The notes below the pieces were generated by a model that was not told the origin of the DNA, made no database searches, and saw only the letters and a program-made list of their open reading frames with translations. Positions 7,654-15,974 of a DNA stretch of 64,000 nt are shown in pieces. Every line of letters begins with the position of its first letter. The stretch's first letter is position 1. A program made the translations under genes and the position numbers. Source of the stretch: Dehalococcoidia bacterium (GTDB taxonomy: Bacteria > Chloroflexota > Dehalococcoidia > SpSt-223); NCBI GenBank assembly GCA_025054935.1, contig JANWZD010000011.1, forward strand, positions 1 through 64,000. The letters run 5' to 3'.

Positions 7654-9072
7654 ATGGCTGAGGCGCGGGTGATGATCCCCCACGTGTCCATTCCGTATGC
7701 CTACCGCTCGCTCGATTGGGACACCCTCGTGCGCGAATACCCCCCCGCGCCCGGCTTCTTCGCCACCACCTATCTCAGGTCGCCGGAAGAGATCCGCGCG
7801 CTTCAGGAAGCGCGCCTTCCCCGCGCCCTCGCCCACGCCTACGCGACGCCGTTCTACCGCAAGCGCTGGGACGCCGCCGGGATCGACCCGCGGACGATCC
7901 GCACCCTCGAGGACCTGCAGTCGATCCCGACCTACGTCGTCGACGACATCCGCCAGAGCATCGAGGCGCACCCGCCCTTCGGCGATTACCAAGGGCTGAC
8001 CTTCGCCGACGCGGCGCGCGAGCCGCTGCGCATCTTCACCAGCGGCGGCACGACCGGCCGCCCGCGTCCGACGATCTACAGCCAGTGGGATCGCAATGTC
8101 GGCGCGATCTTGCGGGCGCGCGCCTTTTATCTGGCGGGCTTTCGTCCCGGCGACCCTGTCCAGAACACGATGCTCTATTCGACGCACAACGGCGCCTTCA
8201 TCGTCGACGAGGCGCTCTACAACTGGTGCGGCTGCATCCCCGTTACCACGAGCGCCGGGATCGTGACACGCTCGCGCCGCCAGATCGAAATCATGCGCGA
8301 CTGGGGTGTCCGCGGGCTCGTCAGCTTCCACGATTTCTTGATGCATCTTGCCGAGACCGCCAAGGAGATGGGGCTCGACCCCGCGAAGGACCTCCAGCTT
8401 CGCAACATCAGCACGATGGGCGGCAAGCCGCGCGACCTCGAAAAGGCGTGGGGCTGCAATGCCTCCGAAAGCTACGGGATGCACGAGGTCCAAGTGGTCG
8501 CTTCCGAATGCCCGGTCAAGGAAGGCATGCACCTCTGGCTGGACGCCTTTGTGGTGGAGATTGTCGACCTCGAGAGCGGCGCGCCCGTGCCGGACGGCGA
8601 GGTTGGGTCGATCGTTCTGACCGCGCTCTACAAAACCGGCGCGCCCGTGGTCCGCTATGACACGAAGGACACGGCGCGGCTGCTCTCGCGCGATCGCTGC
8701 GCCTGCGGCTCGAGCTTGCCGCGCATCTCCAGCATCCTCGGCCGCGCCGACACGATGGTCAAGCTGCGCGGCGTCAACATCTGGCCCGAGGCGTGCGGCG
8801 AGATCGCCCGGCGCGACCCGCGCGTCGCCGGCGAGTTCTTCTGCTACGTCGAGCGCCGCGGCACCCGCGACGAGATGGTGCTGCTCGTCGAGCGGAAAGC
8901 CGAGGTCGAAGACGAGGCTGCCCTGCAGCGCGACCTCGCTGCGCTGCTCCGCGCCGAGCTCGGCGTCGCCATCATTGTCGAGGTGCGTCCGCCCGGCGGC
9001 ACCCAAGAGTTGACCCGCTTCGGGATCGAAGCGAAGCCGCGCCGCTTCGAGGACCGTCGTCCGAAGGCGTAA
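7654..9072 (+). CDS. phenylacetate-CoA ligase-like AMP-forming ligase
   Basis: A 472-residue member of the PaaK-type adenylate-forming family, which activates an aryl or other carboxylic acid with ATP and joins it to CoA. The P-loop-like TSGGTTGRP motif is at about 129-137, the ASESYGMHE stretch at about 270-278, the YDTKD region with a following Cys-containing CACGSS loop near 330-352, and the C-terminal lid region LRGVNIWP at about 371-378. I start at ATG 7654 because a strong site, GGAGGAGGAG, precedes it; the open frame to 7543 is then untranslated. It stands alone between two long spacers, so the substrate is not indicated by context. True phenylacetate ligases are about 430-440 residues. 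Confidence 0.82.
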   Translation: MAEARVMIPHVSIPYAYRSLDWDTLVREYPPAPGFFATTYLRSPEEIRALQEARLPRALAHAYATPFYRKRWDAAGIDPRTIRTLEDLQSIPTYVVDDIRQSIEAHPPFGDYQGLTFADAAREPLRIFTSGGTTGRPRPTIYSQWDRNVGAILRARAFYLAGFRPGDPVQNTMLYSTHNGAFIVDEALYNWCGCIPVTTSAGIVTRSRRQIEIMRDWGVRGLVSFHDFLMHLAETAKEMGLDPAKDLQLRNISTMGGKPRDLEKAWGCNASESYGMHEVQVVASECPVKEGMHLWLDAFVVEIVDLESGAPVPDGEVGSIVLTALYKTGAPVVRYDTKDTARLLSRDRCACGSSLPRISSILGRADTMVKLRGVNIWPEACGEIARRDPRVAGEFFCYVERRGTRDEMVLLVERKAEVEDEAALQRDLAALLRAELGVAIIVEVRPPGGTQELTRFGIEAKPRRFEDRRPKA

Positions 9073-9399
9073 GCGGCGGCGCCGCTCCTCGCGCGTTCCT
9101 CTCCGCCTCTTCGCGAGGAGTGCGTCGAACTGGCGCAGAAGACACGGACCCGCGCTCGACCCGCTCCGCTCCGCCGATAACTGTGCTGCCCGACCGGCAG
9201 AGGCGGGGCAGCCAGAAGGGCGTCATTTCGCAGCGGCAGACACTCACGGTCCGTGTGCATGCACGCTGCCCCTGTTGCCTTCGGGACGCGCCTTCTCCCG
9301 GCAAGGAACGCGCTCATGCCGAGAATCGCAGTGCCGCCAGCGGGAGGCGTCAGATGAACGCAATAGCAAGGTGAAGGTCGCGCCCCTGCTGAGGAACGG

Positions 9400-9438
9400 G
9401 ATTGCCGCGCCAGCCTGCGGCTGGCTCGCAATGACGGT
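9400..9438 (-). repeat. interspersed repeat, inverted copy
   Basis: Reads GATTGCCGCG ... CTCGCAATGACGGT on the plus strand, i.e. the reverse of the ACCGTCATTGCGAG ... CGGCAATC form found at 9674-9708 and 9840-9876. The central part, CAGCCTGCGGCTG, is itself a near palindrome (CAGCC/GGCTG). It resembles a family of short hairpin-forming repeats with GTCATTGCGAG and GCAATC ends that is scattered in many bacterial genomes. Confidence 0.65.
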
Positions 9439-9526
9439 GCTGGCGGCCGGCTCGCCGGCGAAGGGAGGTGATGAAATGGGTCGTGGCGGCAGGGTCGGGC
9501 GTTCATGGTCAGTCTTTCTAGTTGGT

Positions 9527-9676
9527 CATTGCGCAGTGGCGCTTGGTGCGCGCGTAGAGCTTCCCCGCGGCCGGCATTGGGCGGGGTGGCGCTTGGTGGG
9601 CGCGTAGAGCCTCCCCGCGGCCGGCATTGGGCAGTGGAGGCGACAGGCGAGCGCGTGTAGAGCCTCCCAACCGCCG
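9527..9676 (+). repeat. three tandem ~50-bp units
   Basis: Units start with a GTCATTG/GCATTGG core and contain GCTTGGTG, GCGCGTAGAGC and CTCCC. Two of them (9541-9582 and 9591-9632) are nearly identical with a 50-base period; the third (to 9676) has a divergent middle but keeps GTAGAGCCTCCC. The array runs directly into an interspersed-repeat copy. Confidence 0.65.
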
Positions 9677-9708
9677 TCATTGCGAGCGAGCGAAGCGAGC
9701 GGGCAATC
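9674..9708 (+). repeat. interspersed repeat, direct copy 1
   Basis: Starts CCGTCATTGCGAG, has a centre rich in GCGAGCGAAGCGAGC that can pair with itself (GCTTCGC-like arms), and ends GGGCAATC. It directly follows the tandem 50-bp units. Confidence 0.65.
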
Positions 9709-9810
9709 TCGGCCGTCTTATTGCTGGGCGCAGCGGGTGAGGGCACGGTTGCTGCGATCCACGGCTCCGAGCGGCTCTTGTGACGTTGCAGAAGCATGCG
9801 AAGCAGTGAC

Positions 9811-9876
9811 GCTTGGTGCGCGTGTAGAGCCTCCCAACCGCCGTCATTGCGAGCGAGCGAAGCGAGCGCGGCAATC
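9811..9876 (+). repeat. tandem-unit fragment plus interspersed repeat, direct copy 2
   Basis: Bases 9811-9840 repeat the GCTTGGTGCGCG/GTAGAGCCTCCC part of the 50-bp unit, and 9840-9876 repeat the CCGTCATTGCGAG ... GGCAATC element. So the two elements moved or were duplicated as a joined unit. Confidence 0.65.
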
Positions 9877-10191
9877 CCGATCGTTTCGCCCCGAGGGGCA
9901 CAGGGTCGCCGACGGAGAACGTGCGCGGGATGGTTCGCCTCGCGTTGAGGTGCCGGAGCGGTATGGGGCGGGGGGGATCGTCAGGGAGCGCTGTACCGCT
10001 TGCGCGGCTGAGGGAGTGGCGGCGATGACTTGCTGGCCGGGGCGGCTGGACCGGCGCGCTGCGGATGATCGCCCTGAGCGCGCTGACTGGCGCAGGGCGT
10101 CGTCTTCGTCGGCGCGGTCGTTATGGCCGTCGGCGTGGCTGGCTCGCAGCCGGCAGTAGCGCACCCCCTGGAAAAGCGTCACAATACACTT

Positions 10192-11802
10192 ATGGCGCCC
10201 TGGGTAGGCAGCGCCGGCGCTGCGCTCGCACTCGGCATCCTCCTCGTCGCAAGCGGTCTGTTTGTCCTCTTCATTGCGCCGCGTCCGCCGCTCTGGATGC
10301 TGTTCGGTCTTGCGCTCGCGCTCGCGGGGTTTTTGATCGCCCGCCGCGCCGAGTCGCGGGCGGCGCGCCTTGCGGGCTTTCTGCTTCCGATCGCCGGGCT
10401 CGGGTTCGCTGGCCTGTCACTCGGCTGGCTGATAGGGCTGTATGACCTGCGAGTGTGGCGCGACTATCTGTTGCTCAATCCGGTCGGCTTTGCCCTCGCG
10501 GCGCTCGGCGTCCTTGGGGCGGCGGCATTCATCCGCGAGGGAGCGCAGCTCCTCCTCGACCGCCAGTGGCGCGCGGGAACGATCTCGCTCAGCATCGGCG
10601 TGCTCGGCTTGCTGCTGCTCGGCGGGGCGGTGGTAGGCGTACTGCTGCGCAGCGTGGCGCTGATGACGCTGCTGGTGGTGGGAGCCGCGATCGTGGCAGT
10701 GATCGTCACGAGTGCCGCGTCAATCTTTGTCCAGCCCAGCAGTGTCGCCGCTGCCGCGGGGCCGCGCCTCCCAGGCGAAGTGCCGCTGCCGAGCGGAGGA
10801 AGCGCCCGGTGGCGGCAAGGGGCATTGCCGACGCCTGCTGCTCCCTCCTCTTCCCACGCGGACCCGCTCGCCTCCGCGCTGCGTCGTCCCGACCACGTCA
10901 CCGAGCTCGACCTCGCCGGCCGCGGGCTCACCGCTCTCTCCCCGGAGATCGGTCGGCTGCGCCATCTTCGGTCGCTTGACCTCGGCGAGAAACTGGGCCC
11001 CGACGACACTGTTCTCAGCAATCACCTGCGCAGCCTTCCCGCGACCGTTGGCGCCTTGCGCCAGCTCGAAACGCTCAACCTTGCCGCCAATGCCCTTGAC
11101 TCGTTACCCGAGGAGTTCGCATGGCTGGAGCGCCTGAGGCGGCTCGATCTCAGCTTCAACCGCCTGCGCGAGCTTCCTCCCGCGCTGCGCTCCCTCCGCT
11201 CTCTCGAAACGCTCCGCCTCGAGCGCAACAGACTCGAGGCGCTCCCCCCATGGCTCGGCGAGCTGCGGGCGCTGCGCACGCTCGTGCTCGCCGACAATCG
11301 GATCGCGGCGCTGCCCGACACTATCGGCGCGCTTGGCGCGCTGCGCACGCTCGATCTCTCCCACAACCAGCTGACCGCGCTGCCAGAGACCCTCGGCGAA
11401 CTCGAACACCTCGAAAGCCTCTCGCTTTACGCCAACCAAATTCGTGAGCTGCCGCGCTCCTTCGGTGCCCTCCGCGCGCTGCGGATGGTGGCCCTCGGCG
11501 GAAATCCGCTCGACCTCGAGCGTGTCCTCGCGCTCTTGGCGCAGCTGCCGGCACTCGAAACGCTTGATTTGCGGTCGGTCGGGGCGAGCGTGCTGCCAGC
11601 GACAATCGGGCGCTTCCCCGCTCTCCGGACGCTGATCCTTCGCGGCAACGCCCTCCAAACGCTTCCCGACACACTCGCCAATCTGACCACGCTCGAGGGC
11701 CTCGACCTTGCTCACAATCAGTTTCGGGAGGTGCCGGCGGTCACGCGCCGGCTGCCGCTGCGTCGGCTCGACCTTGACGGCAACCCGCTCGTCGTTCACT
11801 AA
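10192..11802 (+). CDS. membrane-anchored leucine-rich-repeat protein
   Basis: A 536-residue protein with two halves. The first 190 or so residues hold six hydrophobic segments (for example AGAALALGILLVASGLFVLF near the start and ALMTLLVVGAAIVAVIVTS as the sixth). After a Pro/Ala-rich linker, about eleven leucine-rich repeats of 23 residues follow, of the L..L.L..N.L..LP type (examples LETLNLAANALDSLPEEF, LRTLDLSHNQLTALPETL, LESLSLYANQIRELPRSF). Such repeats form a curved protein-binding surface; here it would be tethered to the membrane, most likely on the cytoplasmic side if the six-helix count holds. I start at ATG 10192; the open frame from 10123 adds unlikely residues. It stands alone between the repeat-rich spacer and a phosphatase gene. 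No enzymatic domain is seen, and the partner is unknown. Confidence 0.8.
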   Translation: MAPWVGSAGAALALGILLVASGLFVLFIAPRPPLWMLFGLALALAGFLIARRAESRAARLAGFLLPIAGLGFAGLSLGWLIGLYDLRVWRDYLLLNPVGFALAALGVLGAAAFIREGAQLLLDRQWRAGTISLSIGVLGLLLLGGAVVGVLLRSVALMTLLVVGAAIVAVIVTSAASIFVQPSSVAAAAGPRLPGEVPLPSGGSARWRQGALPTPAAPSSSHADPLASALRRPDHVTELDLAGRGLTALSPEIGRLRHLRSLDLGEKLGPDDTVLSNHLRSLPATVGALRQLETLNLAANALDSLPEEFAWLERLRRLDLSFNRLRELPPALRSLRSLETLRLERNRLEALPPWLGELRALRTLVLADNRIAALPDTIGALGALRTLDLSHNQLTALPETLGELEHLESLSLYANQIRELPRSFGALRALRMVALGGNPLDLERVLALLAQLPALETLDLRSVGASVLPATIGRFPALRTLILRGNALQTLPDTLANLTTLEGLDLAHNQFREVPAVTRRLPLRRLDLDGNPLVVH

Positions 11803-12038
11803 AGGTTTACCTGCGCTTTCCCGTCCGTTTACGGAAAAACTGCGCTCGTTAATCTGGTCGCGCCGATACTCCCGTTGGCCGACCCGCCAAGGAGCATTCG
11901 AATGTCTGCCGCACTGATCCGGTGCCGACTGCGGAGCGGCAGCGGCTGTTGCGTTTGCGGGGTGCACCCTTCCTTCCCCGCTGCTCGCCCGCGCATCAGC
12001 AGGCGCGGCTGCGGCTTCCTGCTGAAGGGGAGGACGCA

Positions 12039-12806
12039 ATGGAGACCATGATGGAGCGGGTGCTCGATCGCCGGATTGCCGGCGCGGTCAATTTCCGCGA
12101 TATCGGGGGCTATCCCGCACGGGGTGGACGCGTCCGCTGGGGACGGGTCTACCGCTCCGGGCTGATGCACGCGATCACGCGTGACGGCTTGGCCATCCTC
12201 GCGAATGAGCTTGGGGTGCGCACCGTCATCGACCTTCGGACCCCCGCTGAGCTGCAGGCAGGATTGCTCCCGCTCGCTGAGTATGGGATCCGGCACGTCC
12301 ATGCTTCGCTGCTCGATGTCGCCGACGTGTCGGCGGCGATGCAGATCGAGCGGGTGATGGCGATGTTCGCGGGCACCTACGATTGGGCCGGCTCCTACCT
12401 CGCGATGGTGGAGTCGTCACCGGCGATGTTCCAGCGCGTGTTCGAGACGCTCGCGGAAGCTGGAACCTTGCCGGCGGTCGTGCAGTGCAGCGGCGGCCGC
12501 GACCGAACGGGCGTCACGATAGCGCTTCTGCTGGCAGTGCTCGGCGTCGCGCCGGAGACAATTGCGGCTGACTATGCCCTAACTGGCGATGCGCTTCTCC
12601 CCCATCTTCATCACTTCGCCAGTTTCGCTGCCGCTGCGGGGTATACCCTTGAGGACATGGCGCGGCTCGTGCGCACCACCCCCGACGCGATGCTCGCCTT
12701 CCTCGCCCGGATCGAGGAGCGCTACGGCTCAGCGGAAGGGGCGCTCCTCGCTGCCGGCGTCCGTCCTGCTACGATCGCGGCGCTGCGCGAGGCGCTGCTC
12801 GAGTAG
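12039..12806 (+). CDS. tyrosine/serine phosphatase family protein
   Basis: A 255-residue protein of the PF13350-type (Y_phosphatase3) family. The N-terminal NFRDIGGYP motif (about 14-22) and the CX5R catalytic loop CSGGRDRTG, with Cys near 150, are both present. The residue before the cysteine is Gln rather than the common His. A general-acid loop and the substrate are not evident. Members dephosphorylate proteins or phosphoinositide-like substrates. ATG 12039 follows AAGGGGAGG. The next gene is 130 bases on; no operon partner is obvious. Confidence 0.82.
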   Translation: METMMERVLDRRIAGAVNFRDIGGYPARGGRVRWGRVYRSGLMHAITRDGLAILANELGVRTVIDLRTPAELQAGLLPLAEYGIRHVHASLLDVADVSAAMQIERVMAMFAGTYDWAGSYLAMVESSPAMFQRVFETLAEAGTLPAVVQCSGGRDRTGVTIALLLAVLGVAPETIAADYALTGDALLPHLHHFASFAAAAGYTLEDMARLVRTTPDAMLAFLARIEERYGSAEGALLAAGVRPATIAALREALLE

Positions 12807-12937
12807 CCCGCCGCGTTGGACCGTTCAAGCCGCGAGCGTCCTGCTGCCGGCTGCAGCGCGGGGGGCCGCGCTCCCCTCACTAGCATGCGCGCTCGCTGCG
12901 GCGAGCTGCGCCACGCTGGCGGGCAGCAGGAGGTTTG

Positions 12938-13324
12938 ATGACAGTCTACGCCTATTCAGTCATCTTGCTCCGCGTCGCCGATGTCGCGCGGGAGGCGCGC
13001 TGGTATCGCGAGGCGTTCGGCCTTGCGCCGCGCCGCGAGGAGGAAGGGCGGCTAGTCACGTTTCGCGTCCCCGGCGGTCCGGATTTAGAGCTTGCTGCCG
13101 GGGGACGGCCCCTCCCGCTCGTCGCCGACCGGATCGAGGTGCCGTGCATCCCGATTTTCCATGTTGATGATGTCGCCGGCGTGCTCGCGGCGGCGGTCGC
13201 CGCAGGCGGCCGTCTTGTGAATGCGCCGTTCACGCTTGCCACCGGCTCCACGCTCGCCTACGTCGCCTCGCCGGAAGGCCATGTGATCGGGCTCTCCTCC
13301 CGCAACCAGAGCGCGGCGTCCTAA
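12938..13324 (+). CDS. VOC-superfamily (glyoxalase/bleomycin-resistance-like) protein
   Basis: A 128-residue single-unit vicinal-oxygen-chelate fold protein. The opening VILLRVADVAREARWYREAF and the later FHVDDVAGVLAAAVAAGG and SPEGHVIGL stretches are typical of the two beta-alpha-beta modules. Members include glyoxalase I, dioxygenases and drug-binding proteins; the substrate cannot be assigned. I start at ATG 12938 with AGGAGG at 12928-12933. It lies between the phosphatase and the ABM-like gene with no overlap. Confidence 0.8.
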   Translation: MTVYAYSVILLRVADVAREARWYREAFGLAPRREEEGRLVTFRVPGGPDLELAAGGRPLPLVADRIEVPCIPIFHVDDVAGVLAAAVAAGGRLVNAPFTLATGSTLAYVASPEGHVIGLSSRNQSAAS

Positions 13325-13693
13325 GGCGCTGCCGGGCAATGCGGCGCGGGCCGATGCCCGACCAGCGCGCTGCGGCCGCAGCGGTCGGCAGGAGCGTTGC
13401 TCCGCGCGCCGGCGCGGACGGGAGCCGCGCTTTCAAGGCCGTCTCAGCCGCCCGCCACGCACCGTCAGGAGAGAAGGGAGAAGCTGGCGGCGCGCGTCTC
13501 CGCCTTAGTCCGGCCGGCGCGCTGCCCGCGGGCATATGCCGGCCGCGGTCGTAGCGCGTCTTTGCTTCTCCTCGCGCTCGCGGCCGTGGTAGCATGGAGG
13601 TGCCATGCGCAGGGCAATGGTGCGTCCGCTCGGCCGACCTGCCTGTCGCTCGCTCCGGTCGCCGCTCGAGGGGCTCTGCGGCGGGAGGGAACG
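13325..13693. other. gene-free spacer
   Basis: About 370 bases, Arg/Ala-coding in every frame, with no RBS-led gene, terminator or repeat that I can see. The reading frame of the next gene is open through most of it, which could mislead start prediction. Confidence 0.5.
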
Positions 13694-14320
13694 ATGAGCA
13701 TCTATGTGCTCACGGAGCGGCGCGTCGCCGCGGAGGACCTGCCGGCCTATCTCGACCTGATCCGCCAGACGCGGGAGCGATGGGTGGCAGGAGGCGGCCT
13801 GCTGTTCAATCGCTTAGCGATCTCGGTCGACGATCCCACCCACGTTCTCGGCATCACGCGCTGGCGCACTGCCGAAGCCTTCACGACCTCATTGCGCGAG
13901 ACGCCGCCAGAACTGCTGGCGGCCTTCGCAGCGGTCGTCGAAAAGGGATATGGCGATTGGCAGTTCTACCGGCCGGTGCGGGAAATCGAAAACTTCGCCT
14001 TGCGTGCCCAGTTTCTTCTCGTCGAACTGCTGACAGTGCCGTCGGACGAGGTCGAGCGCTTCCTCGCCACGTGCCAGGCGGCGCAGGAACGCGCCATCCA
14101 GCTGCCCGGGATCGCGGCGTCGCGGCTCCTGCAGGCGGTGGACGATCGAACGCGCATCCTCGGCATTTGCGAACTGGCAGAGGAGGAGGCGGCCTCCCGC
14201 CGCCAGGCGCTGCTCGAGGAGGTATTCGGCGCGTTTCCGCACGTCGCAACCCGCTCCTTCAGCGGCCGGATCGGCGCGCAATGGGAGCTGCCGCCGATCT
14301 CGGCGCGTCCTCCGCTGTGA
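13694..14320 (+). CDS. tandem ABM-like (dimeric alpha/beta barrel) protein
   Basis: A 208-residue protein made of two similar halves. Residues 1-100 start MSIYVLTERRVAAEDL and carry an HVLGITRWRTAEAF strand; residues 110-200 start FLLVELLTVPSDEVERF and carry RILGICELAEEEAA. Both look like the ferredoxin-like fold of antibiotic-biosynthesis-monooxygenase (ABM) domains, in which two units make a small barrel that can bind an aromatic or a haem. The function is not indicated. ATG 13694 follows GGGAGGGA. The neighbouring genes are not obviously linked. Confidence 0.6.
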   Translation: MSIYVLTERRVAAEDLPAYLDLIRQTRERWVAGGGLLFNRLAISVDDPTHVLGITRWRTAEAFTTSLRETPPELLAAFAAVVEKGYGDWQFYRPVREIENFALRAQFLLVELLTVPSDEVERFLATCQAAQERAIQLPGIAASRLLQAVDDRTRILGICELAEEEAASRRQALLEEVFGAFPHVATRSFSGRIGAQWELPPISARPPL

Positions 14321-14457
14321 GCCTTTAGCCGCATCCGCGATCGTCCGAAACATCTCTCGAGAGACCGAGTGCGCGCCGGCGTGTCAGGGGGGTCCGGCGC
14401 GCTTCGCGGGAGCGGCGCTGGCCGTATCAGCAGGGTGCGGTCAGGGCACGGAGCGAG

Positions 14458-15141
14458 ATGAAGACGATCGCGGTTCTCCTTCTCGTTACGCTCGGCGCTG
14501 GCTTCGCGAGCTTCGGCGTGACAGCCGTGCTCATCAGCGCGAGCGTCAAACCGGCGAGCGCGGACAGCGTTCCCGATCCTGCGGCGGTGCGGCCGGTTGC
14601 CGTCGCCGCGACCCCCGCCGCGCTGCCGACCAGCGCGGGAGGGCCAGCGGCTGGGCGGCTGCCTGCGGGCGCTGCAGTCTGGCGGCCGGAAGCGGAGGGC
14701 GTGCCGCGGCCGCTCTCGCCGCTCGAGGTGCCGGCGTACCTCGAGCGCACGGCGGTCATTCAGCTCGGCATCCGTGAAGGTCTGCTCGACCGGAAGCTCG
14801 TCATCGCCTACCGGGCTGAAAGCGGCACGCTCGTCGCTGAGCTGCGGCTGCGGCCCGACCCCCGCCAGCGGGAGTTTGCGCAAGTGCTCGTTCAGAGCCT
14901 AGTCTCAAGCGTCCAAGCGCTTGAGCTTCCGATCCGCGCTGTCCACGTGTCGGTCGCCGACGCGGCGGGCCGGCTGCGCCTCGTCGCGGAGGTCGGGGGG
15001 GAGACGGCGCGCGCTCGGCCGGCCCTCTCGTGGGAGCAGTCGGCGGCGGGCACCCGGGCGTTTCTCGCGTGGGCGGCCGCCGGGCACGGGGGGACGACCC
15101 CTGAGACGCGAGTGACGCTCTCGGGGGAGTGGGCGCAATGA
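14458..15141 (+). CDS. exported protein of unknown function
   Basis: A 227-residue protein with an N-terminal hydrophobic segment (residues 3-27, IAVLLLVTLGAGFASFGVTAV) that could be a signal anchor, then a low-complexity Ala/Pro linker (30-75) and a folded-looking domain (80-225). I recognise no family. Its stop overlaps the start of the carbonic anhydrase gene as ATGA, so the two are translated together, and both are predicted to act outside the cytoplasm. The domain has no conserved cysteine or metal-like motif. Confidence 0.65.
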   Translation: MKTIAVLLLVTLGAGFASFGVTAVLISASVKPASADSVPDPAAVRPVAVAATPAALPTSAGGPAAGRLPAGAAVWRPEAEGVPRPLSPLEVPAYLERTAVIQLGIREGLLDRKLVIAYRAESGTLVAELRLRPDPRQREFAQVLVQSLVSSVQALELPIRAVHVSVADAAGRLRLVAEVGGETARARPALSWEQSAAGTRAFLAWAAAGHGGTTPETRVTLSGEWAQ

Positions 15142-15875
15142 GCCGTCGTCTTGTCACGCGCCGGCGCTTCCTCGCCGCGGCAGGGGGCGGGGTGCTCGGG
15201 AGCATCGCCGGGCAGCGGGCCGTGCCGGCTGCAGCGGCCGAGGACCGCGCGACCACGCCCGCCGAGGCGTTTCGCCTGCTGATTGAGGGCAACAACCGCT
15301 TTGTCGCCGGCCAGCCGACGGTCGCGGCGCGCGCATCGGCACACCGCGTGGACCTTGCCCGCGGCGCGCGGCCGTTCGCGGCGGTGCTCACCTGCGCCGA
15401 CTCGCGCCTTGCGCCGGAGATCGTGTTCGACCAAGGGCTCGGCGCGCTCGTTGTCGTGCGGACGGCTGGCAACGTCGCTGACGCGGCGGCGGTCGGCTCG
15501 CTGGAATTTGCGGTCGAAACGTTCCACCTCCCGCTTATCATCGTCCTCGGCCACGAAGGGTGCGACGCCATCCAGTGGGCCATCGATATGCTGCGCGCGG
15601 GGACTGCCCCGCCCGGCCAGCTCGGCGCCGTTCTCGATGCTCTTCGTCCCGCAGTGCAGCTTGCTCGGCTGCGCGCGCAGCTGGCGGCGCTGCGGATCCC
15701 TCCCGACCCCGAAGGCGACCTTCTCGAAGAGACGATGCGGGCTCATGTCGGGATGGTCGTCGAGCGGCTCCGTCGCGCCGAGCCGGTGTTCGCGCCTCGT
15801 CTCCAGCGCGACCGGCTGCGCATTGTCGGCCTCCGTTACGCGCTGGCGACCGGCGGCGTTGAGATCGTCGCCTAA
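15138..15875 (+). CDS. exported beta-class carbonic anhydrase
   Basis: A 245-residue beta-carbonic anhydrase, which interconverts CO2 and bicarbonate at a zinc site. Ligands are C86 (in CADSR), H139 and C142 (in GHEGCDA), and the Asp-Arg pair of CADSR is intact. The N-terminus has a twin-arginine signal: RRRFLAAAGGGVLG followed by an Ala-rich cleavage region (about 10-40), so the folded enzyme is probably exported. ATG 15138 overlaps the previous stop. A secreted beta-type enzyme preceded by a coupled exported protein is less usual than the cytoplasmic form. Confidence 0.9.
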   Translation: MSRRLVTRRRFLAAAGGGVLGSIAGQRAVPAAAAEDRATTPAEAFRLLIEGNNRFVAGQPTVAARASAHRVDLARGARPFAAVLTCADSRLAPEIVFDQGLGALVVVRTAGNVADAAAVGSLEFAVETFHLPLIIVLGHEGCDAIQWAIDMLRAGTAPPGQLGAVLDALRPAVQLARLRAQLAALRIPPDPEGDLLEETMRAHVGMVVERLRRAEPVFAPRLQRDRLRIVGLRYALATGGVEIVA

Positions 15876-15898
15876 GCCGGCCGCCCACCCGCTGCATA

Positions 15899-15947
15899 TT
15901 GACACTCGTCGATGAATTGGCTACGCTGCTTATCGACGCGTGTCGAT
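15899..15947 (+). promoter_or_regulatory. arsM promoter with palindromic operator
   Basis: TTGACA (15899-15904), a 17-base spacer and TACGCT (15922-15927) make a good sigma-70-type promoter. Just downstream, 15932-15947 is a perfect inverted repeat, ATCGAC-GCGT-GTCGAT. A matching half-site, CGTCGATG, lies in the spacer (15907-15914). A repressor bound to both would block the promoter. The likely binder is the ArsR protein encoded after arsM. Confidence 0.7.
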
Positions 15948-15974
15948 GTAGTTGCACGACGCAAAGGAGGGGCG

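Larger units (their letters stand above)
9073..10191. other. repeat-rich gene-free spacer
   Basis: About 1.1 kb without a credible gene. It contains an inverted copy of the GTCATTGCG-type repeat at 9400-9438, three tandem units of about 50 bp from roughly 9527 to 9676, a further copy at 9811, and direct copies of the interspersed repeat near 9676 and 9842. The open frames here are repeat translations. No mobile-element gene accompanies the repeats. Confidence 0.6.

Noticed and set aside
9527-9876. CRISPR array
   Set aside because: The repeats are nearly contiguous 50-bp units with similar, not unique, intervening sequence, and no cas gene is nearby.
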